Assembly (NCBI GenBank): GCA_015232935.1 | Contig: JADFYT010000054.1 | Location: 1-11,347, forward strand | Reading direction: 5' to 3' | DNA: 11,347 bases | DNA from: Desulfamplus sp. | Lineage (GTDB): Bacteria; Desulfobacterota; Desulfobacteria; Desulfobacterales; Desulfobacteraceae | Shown here: piece by piece, positions 6,744-11,347 of the stretch | How positions within the stretch are numbered: position 1 is the first letter of the stretch | How the letters are laid out: the number at the start of each line of letters is the position of its first letter | The notes under the pieces: model-generated | The model's input: only the letters and a program-made list of their open reading frames with translations | The model's database searches: none | What the model was told of the DNA's origin: nothing | Made by a program: the position numbers and the translations under genes

Positions 6744-7498
6744 ACAGCACACTACAAACCATTACAATCAAAACCTTAAATGATCATGAAACCCGTGAAG
6801 CAGGCAGAAAACTTGGCTCTCTGATTCGCAGCAGAAAACCTGGCTCTCTGATTCCCGGAAAATGCGGTAATACAAGCCGTAACCAGGATATAAACAAAGA
6901 TCCCCTGATTTCTGATTCGCGACAGAGGTGGTCAATAACCATTGCCCTTTACGGAGGGCTGGGTGCCGGAAAAACAACATTTGTCCAGGGATTTGCAAAG
7001 GGATTGGGTGTGCCGGAACAGTACTATGTTACAAGCCCTACCTACACCATCATAAATGAATATCCGGCAGATTCCGCAAATGAAAACTCGTACCAGAAAG
7101 ATGCTGAAAATGGAAAAAATTGTCCGGCAGACGCTGCAAATGCGAATAGTTATCCGGCACACACTGCAAATGGGAATAACTGTTTGGCAGATACAGCAAA
7201 TAGAAATGAGTGCCAAAAAGATGCTGGAACAGCCTCTCCGTTTTATTCCCTGATGCTTTACCACATGGATCTCTATCGCCTTGGCTCACCAGAAGAGCTT
7301 GAATACATAGGCTTTGATGATATCACAGCATCTGACAACAGTGTCATAATCATTGAGTGGCCTGATATAATTGATGAAAGCATAATAAAATTTGATATAA
7401 AAATACATATAACCACAGATCAGGACTTCAACAGAAAGATATCTTTTATTCCATCTGGACTTGAAGGCTTAAATCTGCTAAATCAACTTGCTGTTTGA
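6734..7498 (+). CDS. tsaE: tRNA t6A biosynthesis ATPase TsaE with two repeat-derived insertions
   Basis: TsaE works with TsaB and TsaD to make threonylcarbamoyladenosine at tRNA position 37. Motifs: Walker A GGLGAGKTT (74-82), TSPTYTIINEY (100-110), YHMDLYRLGSPEELEYIG (176-193) and IIEWPDII (206-213). At 254 residues it is about 100 longer than typical. One excess block (about 27-66) sits before the nucleotide-binding strand and contains GSLI twice in a repeated 24-base DNA segment. The other (111-169) is a run of ten-residue units between the INEY strand and the HMDLYRL strand. All conserved motifs are intact and the frame is open, so the enzyme is likely functional. The start may be ATG 6734 or ATG 6740; the latter forms an ATGA overlap with the nnr stop. 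Either way translation is coupled to nnr. Confidence 0.93.
   Translation: MPMNSTLQTITIKTLNDHETREAGRKLGSLIRSRKPGSLIPGKCGNTSRNQDINKDPLISDSRQRWSITIALYGGLGAGKTTFVQGFAKGLGVPEQYYVTSPTYTIINEYPADSANENSYQKDAENGKNCPADAANANSYPAHTANGNNCLADTANRNECQKDAGTASPFYSLMLYHMDLYRLGSPEELEYIGFDDITASDNSVIIIEWPDIIDESIIKFDIKIHITTDQDFNRKISFIPSGLEGLNLLNQLAV
6804..6854 (+). repeat. 24-base direct repeat inside tsaE (N-terminal insertion)
   Basis: The segment from GCAGAAAAC to CTGATTC occurs at 6804-6827 and 6831-6854, with a 27-base offset and one mismatch. It encodes the duplicated ...GSLI... residues. A shorter echo, TCTGATTCGC, occurs near 6911-6920. This looks like a recent in-frame duplication. Confidence 0.8.
7061..7234 (+). 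repeat. 30-base in-frame minisatellite inside tsaE
   Basis: Five full units start at 7061, 7091, 7121, 7151 and 7181, with a sixth incomplete unit at 7211. Each full unit encodes ten residues of the pattern (Y/C)-(P/Q/L)-(A/K)-(D/H)-x-(A/E)-N-x-N-x, for example YPADSANENS, CPADAANANS and YPAHTANGNN. Units 2 and 6 share QKDA. The conserved DNA core is close to CCGGCAGA...GCAAATG. The encoded stretch is hydrophilic and rich in Asn, Ala and Asp, and should form a flexible surface loop. Confidence 0.9.
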
Positions 7499-7511
7499 TT
7501 TTACAGTAAAA
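7499..7511. repeat. Palindrome TTTTAC-A-GTAAAA directly after the tsaE stop
   Basis: A 13-base inverted repeat with six-base arms begins one base after the tsaE stop codon. It lacks the loop of a terminator and could be a protein binding site upstream of lysC. Confidence 0.3.
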
Positions 7512-7626
7512 ATCCTGCCTTGATGATCAGGCGTATCGGTCTGGCGTGATACAAGTGGCTGATACCAGCAAAGCCTAAAGCTCTCAGGCCATTAAAATTG
7601 CAAACAGGATTTATGATCATCAGGAT
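7510..7626 (+). promoter_or_regulatory. Possible structured leader upstream of lysC with two competing long-range helices
   Basis: TGATGATCA (7521-7529) is perfectly complementary to TGATCATCA (7614-7622), and ATCC (7512-7515) can extend this helix with GGAT (7623-7626). Alternatively AAATCCTG (7510-7517) pairs perfectly with CAGGATTT (7605-7612). The two pairings cross, so they either exclude each other or form a pseudoknot. The enclosed segment has small local stems (GCTG-ATAC-CAGC, 7559-7570). The right arm ends 46 bases before the lysC ribosome binding site. It lacks the conserved core of the known lysine riboswitch. It may be a cis-regulatory RNA, a small palindromic element, or coincidence. 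Confidence 0.4.
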
Positions 7627-7687
7627 ATAAGGTGTGTTATCATCGGGATTTTTCAGGTGTTTATTTAAAGATAAGGAGCAACAAAAA

Positions 7688-8911
7688 ATGGCATTGAAAG
7701 TGCAAAAATTCGGAGGTACTTCGGTTGCCGATATTGAGCGAATCAAAAAAGTTGCGGATCGTGTCACTAAAAGCTACGATCAGGGAGACAAGGTGGTTGT
7801 AGTTCTCTCCGCTATGGCAGGAGTGACAGACCGACTGATTGCCCTGGCGGAATCAGCATCAAAGGTACCGGATTCAAGGGAACTTGATGTTCTGCTTGCC
7901 ACAGGCGAACAGACTACAGCCGCTCTTCTTGCCATGATCCTCAGGGACAGGGGCTATCTTGCCACCTCGCTTCTGGGTTTCCAGGCAGGCATCATAACAG
8001 ATCAGAGTTCCGGCAAGGCAAGAATTCTCGATATCGAGGCAGACCGTATTTTAAATCTGCTTGACCAGGGACAGATTGTTGTGGTGGCAGGATTTCAGGG
8101 CAGAGACGCGAACGGAGATATTACCACCCTTGGACGCGGCGGCTCGGATACCTCGGCAGTTGCAATCGCCTCTGCAATCAAGGCTGATGTATGTGAAATT
8201 TTTACTGATGTTGATGGTGTCTATACAACAGACCCCAGAATATGTGACAAAGCCAGGAAAATTAACAAAATTTCATATGAAGAGATGCTTGAAATGGCCA
8301 TACTCGGTGCCAAGGTTCTCCAGATCCGCTCTGTGGAATTTGCAAAGAAATACAATGTGCCGGTGCATGTCAGGTCATCATTTAATGAGGAGGAAGGTAC
8401 AATGGTTGTGAATGAAAGTGCTGACATGGAGAGTGTTGTAGTATCAGGAGTTACCTGTGACAAGAACGAGTCGAGAATCACCCTTAAAAAGGTTCCTGAT
8501 CAACCAGGAATTTCAGCAAAAATCTTTGGTGCTCTTGCCGATGCCAACATTATGGTTGACATGATTATCCAGAACACCCGTTCAGGCGGCGAGACTGATG
8601 TGACCTTTACTGTGACAAAAACGGATTTCAGAAAGGCACGGGAAATATCAGAGCATGTCGCAAAAGAGATTGGAGCCACAGAAGTCCTGACTGCCGAAGG
8701 GATTGCCAAGGTATCAGTAATCGGACTTGGAATGAAAAGCAACGCCGGAGTTGCGGCAACCATGTTCAAGGCACTTGCGTCTGAAAATATCAACATCAGG
8801 CTTATCAGCACATCAGAGATCAGAATATCCTGCGTGATTGAAGAAAAGTACGCTGAACTTGCCGTGCGTGTACTTCACAAGGCATTTGGGCTTGATGTGG
8901 AGGAGAGATAG
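7688..8911 (+). CDS. lysC: Aspartate kinase (LysC-type, two ACT domains)
   Basis: The enzyme phosphorylates L-aspartate, the first step to lysine, threonine, methionine and diaminopimelate. The 407-residue length is typical of the monofunctional LysC class. Kinase motifs: KFGGTSVADIERI (7-19), ATGEQTTAALLA (71-82), GRGGSDTSAVAIA (149-161) and FTDVDGVYTTDPRI (172-185). The C-terminal half has two ACT repeats, at about 264-335 and 341-402 (VSVIGLGMKSNAGVAATMF), so feedback inhibition by lysine and/or threonine is expected. The start is ATG 7688, supported by AAGGAG (7673-7678) nine bases upstream; an in-frame GTG at 7634 has no such support. A strong internal ribosome binding site before Met239 may also produce a separate beta subunit. 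It lies 189 bases after tsaE and may have its own leader. Confidence 0.96.
   Translation: MALKVQKFGGTSVADIERIKKVADRVTKSYDQGDKVVVVLSAMAGVTDRLIALAESASKVPDSRELDVLLATGEQTTAALLAMILRDRGYLATSLLGFQAGIITDQSSGKARILDIEADRILNLLDQGQIVVVAGFQGRDANGDITTLGRGGSDTSAVAIASAIKADVCEIFTDVDGVYTTDPRICDKARKINKISYEEMLEMAILGAKVLQIRSVEFAKKYNVPVHVRSSFNEEEGTMVVNESADMESVVVSGVTCDKNESRITLKKVPDQPGISAKIFGALADANIMVDMIIQNTRSGGETDVTFTVTKTDFRKAREISEHVAKEIGATEVLTAEGIAKVSVIGLGMKSNAGVAATMFKALASENINIRLISTSEIRISCVIEEKYAELAVRVLHKAFGLDVEER
8402..8911 (+). CDS. lysC: Predicted aspartate kinase beta subunit from an in-frame internal start
   Basis: Inside lysC, GAGGAGGAAGG (8387-8397) contains AGGAGG (8388-8393) eight bases before the ATG of Met239 (8402). 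Translation from it would give a 169-residue protein made of both ACT domains. LysC-type kinases of Bacillus and Corynebacterium are known to be alpha2beta2, with beta made from an internal start at nearly the same place (about codon 250). The alternative Met247 (8426) has no good ribosome binding site. The caveat is that the purine-rich DNA also encodes the NEEEG residues of the alpha chain, so it may be incidental. Confidence 0.5.
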   Translation: MVVNESADMESVVVSGVTCDKNESRITLKKVPDQPGISAKIFGALADANIMVDMIIQNTRSGGETDVTFTVTKTDFRKAREISEHVAKEIGATEVLTAEGIAKVSVIGLGMKSNAGVAATMFKALASENINIRLISTSEIRISCVIEEKYAELAVRVLHKAFGLDVEER

Positions 8912-8984
8912 AACTTCAGAACAGCGTGTTTAATTACTCAGGAAATTCAATCAGATATTAATTGCAGCGAATCTGCCTGTGTTC

Positions 8985-9134
8985 ATGGCTCTTCTTGAGA
9001 GTCTTTTCCGTAAAGATACCAAAATACCGCTCTCCATGAACGGTAAACGGGTAGATAGCAGCAAATATATTAAAGCCACGAAGGCGGATAAACAGATGGC
9101 AAACCTGTTATGCTTTTGTGGCTTGTCAAGATAA
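8985..9134 (+). CDS. Small unrecognised open reading frame after lysC (49 residues)
   Basis: An ATG at 8985 opens a 49-residue frame (MALLESLFRKDTKIPLSMNG, then a lysine-rich stretch and LLCFCGLSR). The same frame is open from 8934 without a clear earlier start, and no Shine-Dalgarno sequence precedes the ATG. It ends nine bases inside the convergent DUF1848 gene. I do not recognise it. It may be a small gene, a remnant of a larger one, or chance; the sequence resembles a plausible protein more than random translation, but the evidence is thin. Confidence 0.25.
   Translation: MALLESLFRKDTKIPLSMNGKRVDSSKYIKATKADKQMANLLCFCGLSR
9073..9124. repeat. Two-layer inverted repeat between convergent lysC and DUF1848 genes
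   Basis: AAGCCAC (9073-9079) pairs with GTGGCTT (9118-9124), and inside this AACAG (9091-9095) pairs with CTGTT (9105-9109). It lies at the meeting point of two convergent genes, where a bidirectional terminator would be expected, but no clear T-run follows on either strand. The rest of 8912-9125 shows nothing beyond this and the small frame at 8985. Confidence 0.35.
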
Positions 9135-10151
9135 AAGAGCATCGCTTTCTACTTTAATTTTTCGTCTATTTTTTTGGGCTGCCTCTGGAGAACTATTGGC
9201 ATAACAATAAATACATCCATGCAAGCAGGTATTATAGCTTCCAATGTCTTTGCTATAAATACAACCACATTCTTTACGCTGTCCTTTATCTTTTAAATCA
9301 GGCATCTGTTTAAAATCGTCTATAGCGAAAAGATCTTTCTGTCGTTCATATCCGAGGAATTGTTCAAATTCGATGCTTCTATCAGATGATTCAGTAATCC
9401 TTAGAATGAGTTCGTCATCAATACATTTATTGTGTTTGATTCCAAATTTTTCCAAACTGATTTGTTCTCCACAAGTTCCAAGTTCTACCCCCCATGAACG
9501 TGAAGTATTAAGCTGGCTTATTTCTTCAGCGAGATACTCCATATTAGAAGTATCAAAATCAATATAATTTATTCCTTTGTTTTTCAAATTTTTCTCAACC
9601 CTGCTGTAATTAGAAATATCGGCAAAGCTAAATACTAATTTTTCGGTAAAAGGGTGTAGAATATCACCAACTTTTTGTATTTTCTTTATAAGCTTTTCAG
9701 GGGAAGTATAATCACTTATCAATAGCGGATCAAAGCGCCATATAACCCTTTTTTTTCCAAGAATATTAGACAAATGTTTAAAAGTCTCAATTCGACGCTC
9801 TAATGATGGCAAATTAGGTTCAAAATTTTCGTCTTCATAATCATTTACTGTAAATTGGAAATAATATCCAATTTTACGATCATCTAATTCATTTAAAAAA
9901 GGAATCATTGGAGCAGGATTTTTGCTCCAGAAAACAATACACTTCGTATTTTTGAAAGCAACATACTGAGGTTTTAGTCTGTTGAATGGATTAACCCACT
10001 TGACATATCCTTTTTGAAGCTTGTCAAAAAACCATTCGCTATAATAAGCAGGAATATCCGTTGCTCTACTCGCTGATATAATCCAAGGAGAAATCCCTTC
10101 TTGAAAATCATCAAGGGTTTTTATTTCCGTTTTCTGCCATTTTATACCCAT
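9126..10151 (-). CDS. DUF1848 family protein with C-terminal CxxxCxxC cluster
   Basis: The 341-residue product matches the DUF1848 family, whose function is not established. Recognisable elements are ISASRATDIPAYYSEWF (25-41), VNPFNR (53-58), CIVFWSKNP (71-79) and the C-terminal block from about 294 to 320, which has cysteines 295, 297, 309, 313 and 316. The last three form CLHGCIYC, the C-x3-C-x2-C spacing that holds the 4Fe-4S cluster in radical SAM enzymes, but here it sits at the C-terminus. A cluster-binding redox or radical enzyme is a reasonable inference. I chose ATG 10151; a TTG at 10160 is nearer AGGAAG and could add three residues. It follows the methyltransferase-like gene by 26 bases on the same strand. 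Its base composition is more A+T-rich than the core genes, suggesting acquisition. Confidence 0.85.
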   Translation of the reverse strand: MGIKWQKTEIKTLDDFQEGISPWIISASRATDIPAYYSEWFFDKLQKGYVKWVNPFNRLKPQYVAFKNTKCIVFWSKNPAPMIPFLNELDDRKIGYYFQFTVNDYEDENFEPNLPSLERRIETFKHLSNILGKKRVIWRFDPLLISDYTSPEKLIKKIQKVGDILHPFTEKLVFSFADISNYSRVEKNLKNKGINYIDFDTSNMEYLAEEISQLNTSRSWGVELGTCGEQISLEKFGIKHNKCIDDELILRITESSDRSIEFEQFLGYERQKDLFAIDDFKQMPDLKDKGQRKECGCIYSKDIGSYNTCLHGCIYCYANSSPEAAQKNRRKIKVESDALLS

Positions 10152-10177
10152 AAATACCAATCTCTTCCTATAAAATG

Positions 10178-10822
10178 TTAGTAATACAGCTCGGATGGAA
10201 TCTGATTGCCGTCATATAATTTACCTTGATAGCAAAAAGTGTTTTTATTTTGAATAGAAACACGATTAATCCGAATTGGCCTAACACTCCATTTTTGCAT
10301 GAATGATGAGTCATAAAAATTTGCACCAAGAGTTTTAAAACAAAAAATTTGTGTAAAAGCTTTAGAGACTCCATCCAAATATTGATGTTGGACAAAACAT
10401 CTATTAGTATCTCGACATATATCACGCCACATAGAGCATGGTAATGGTAATATTTGTTTTAATGAGTTTTTATGTTTATAAAAATACATTTTTGTTTCTT
10501 GACTAAAAATTTTATTCAAATATCGCAAATCAGGAGGATTTCTTTTTTTTGATACCTGATCAGTCAGCTCGGTAATGATCAAAATACCTGATTGATCTAA
10601 GATGTCATGACCTAAATGGATCAAATTTGTATATAATCCAGCAATATCTGGAGTCTTTCTGTAAAATTCATTTAGAAACTTGCTGCTTATTATTATATCA
10701 TATGTATTATTTAAATTGCAAAATTGTTTCAAATCAACAATCAAGGATTCATGTGTGAATATTTTATGAACTGGATTTATTTTGATATCACATCTAAAAA
10801 TACAATTTTTGGCATGTTTCAT
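10178..10822 (-). CDS. Methyltransferase-like protein, apparently missing its N-terminal half
   Basis: The 214 residues resemble the second half of a class I SAM-dependent methyltransferase: YDIIISSKFLNEFY (41-54) looks like the motif IV strand and ILIITELTD (80-88) like the next core strand. LPLPCSMWRDICRDTNRCF (125-143) adds closely placed cysteines (129, 136, 142) reminiscent of the Cys-containing C-terminal part of Rsm22-like methyltransferases. That comparison is tentative. The glycine-rich SAM-binding motif I is absent, and residues 7-17 (CIFRCDIKINP) resemble what normally follows it. An in-frame TAA directly precedes the ATG, and transposase-related sequence begins within about 110 bases, so the 5' end was probably lost. 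A GGGGG run four to eight bases upstream could still allow translation. It is strongly A+T-rich and precedes DUF1848. Confidence 0.5.
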   Translation of the reverse strand: MKHAKNCIFRCDIKINPVHKIFTHESLIVDLKQFCNLNNTYDIIISSKFLNEFYRKTPDIAGLYTNLIHLGHDILDQSGILIITELTDQVSKKRNPPDLRYLNKIFSQETKMYFYKHKNSLKQILPLPCSMWRDICRDTNRCFVQHQYLDGVSKAFTQIFCFKTLGANFYDSSFMQKWSVRPIRINRVSIQNKNTFCYQGKLYDGNQIPSELYY

Positions 10823-10935
10823 TTAGCCCCCAAAGTAGTTTACACTTTTTAATCACCAAACTTTGGATACAAATATAGTGTCCGGCCATGTGAGAGACCG
10901 TTATTTTTTTGTCATCTGACAGCTTCGTGTCTTTT
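10823..10935. other. Junction region between truncated methyltransferase gene and transposase remnant
   Basis: No gene is seen here. CCAAAGT (10830-10836) and ACTTTGG (10860-10866) form a seven-base inverted repeat. On the minus strand it lies after the transposase stop codon, so it could be a transcription stop or part of the element's end. The exact insertion boundary cannot be set because the other end of the element is outside the window. Confidence 0.4.
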
Positions 10936-11347
10936 TTAGTGTGATGCTACCATGCAAGAGGCGTAGTCATCACTTACCCTATGGCATCTCAGTATCTCAT
11001 CTGTTTCCACCTGGGCAGGATATTGCTGGAGAAGGTCAGCATGAATAGAGGAATTATCATCAATAATTTCAAAAAGAAACTCCATCCAGTCTTTGTCCTG
11101 CTGTTCTCCGGTCAATAACTCATAAGGGGTTTTACCTGCTCTCTGCCCTTTCTTGTATCGACGATGGTTGTGGTAAAACATGATGAGGTTCAGCATCTCT
11201 TGTGTTATCTGATTTCGTGATGAGTTAAGATAAGGCCGAATGATTGAGTTGATGCACTCTACCATTGCAGAACTTTGTACACTCGATGATCAAGTTTTTA
11301 AAGTTAGCTCAATTTGGACTCTGATGGTATAATGACGGCAATTGAAA
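10936..11347 (-). pseudogene. Degraded DDE transposase, C-terminal remnant
   Basis: Read on the minus strand, the frame has an integrase-like C-terminal region: SSAMVECINSIIRPYLNS with the likely catalytic glutamate, then FYHNHRRYKKG and GKTPYELLTG. The last is the usual closing motif of rve-type transposases. The same frame continues upstream of the first Met (11265) with transposase-like residues but is interrupted by an in-frame TGA at 11290-11292, at a place where relatives often have tryptophan (TGG to TGA). The gene therefore appears inactive, or at least cannot make a full-length product; its N-terminal part is outside the window. The family of insertion sequence is not certain. Confidence 0.75.
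11290..11292 (-). other. In-frame TGA nonsense codon in the transposase remnant
   Basis: On the minus strand the frame reads ELTLKT, TGA, SSSVQSSAMVEC. Homologous-looking residues lie on both sides in one frame, which points to a point mutation and not a frameshift. Confidence 0.6.

Noticed and set aside
7061..7234. Frameshift or fusion explaining the long TsaE
   Set aside because: The frame is continuous, the motifs are in the normal order on both sides, and the extra length is fully explained by 30-base repeats.
7510..7672. Lysine riboswitch upstream of lysC
   Set aside because: The stretch lacks the conserved core and the multi-helix junction sequences expected of the L-box, so only an unnamed leader is proposed.
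7501..7767. 88-residue minus-strand open frame over the lysC leader
   Set aside because: It runs antisense through the lysC ribosome binding site and start, has no ribosome binding site of its own and matches no family I know. The inverted repeats are a better explanation for the order seen there.
8951..9142. 63-residue minus-strand frame downstream of lysC
   Set aside because: It overlaps the end of the DUF1848 gene on the same strand in another frame, is antisense to an equally weak plus-strand frame, and has no family signature.
11290..11292. TGA in the transposase read as selenocysteine
   Set aside because: Although sulfate reducers use selenocysteine, transposases are not selenoproteins. 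A TGG to TGA mutation in a decaying element is the simpler reading.

Overview
The window looks like a chromosomal segment of a strictly anaerobic Desulfobacterota bacterium, most likely of the Desulfobacteraceae. I base this on the gene cluster nnr (NAD(P)HX repair) - tsaE (tRNA t6A synthesis) - lysC (aspartate kinase), on the flavour of the proteins, and on a moderate G+C content. The assignment comes from recognition, not from a database search. No rRNA, tRNA or CRISPR array is visible.

Layout. (1) 1-1273, + strand: the 3' end of a spermidine/putrescine ABC permease (potC) overlaps by one base with potD, a lipoprotein polyamine-binding protein. (2) 1292-2071, +: an orphan periplasmic family-3 solute-binding protein. 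(3) 2072-2333: a non-coding stretch with a degenerate hairpin-plus-spacer repeat. (4) 2334-2996, +: a METTL21/Methyltransf_16-like SAM methyltransferase. (5) 4669-3060, - strand: a two-gene unit, a GTG-started TetR-family regulator followed 20 bases later by a MoxR-type AAA+ ATPase that lacks its usual DUF58/BatA partners here. (6) 4670-5087: a 418-base divergent intergenic region with a 16-base perfect palindrome, two more inverted repeats and candidate promoters in both directions. (7) 5088-8911, +: nnr, tsaE and lysC. nnr and tsaE overlap; lysC is preceded by a 189-base leader with competing inverted repeats. tsaE carries an in-frame 30-base minisatellite, and lysC has a strong internal ribosome binding site in front of a candidate beta-subunit start. 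(8) 8912-11347: an accessory, visibly more A+T-rich end. It holds a DUF1848 protein with a C-terminal CxxxCxxC cluster, an apparently 5'-truncated methyltransferase-like gene upstream of it, and the degraded C-terminal end of a DDE transposase running off the window.

The core genes are housekeeping: polyamine uptake, metabolite repair, tRNA modification and aspartate-family amino acid synthesis. The less ordinary material is the repeat behaviour (minisatellite in tsaE, hairpin repeat at 2112-2280), the possible regulatory structures upstream of lysC and around the TetR gene, and the DUF1848/methyltransferase pair beside a dead insertion sequence. I saw no clear complete new multi-gene system; the last pair is the best candidate for an uncharacterised function.
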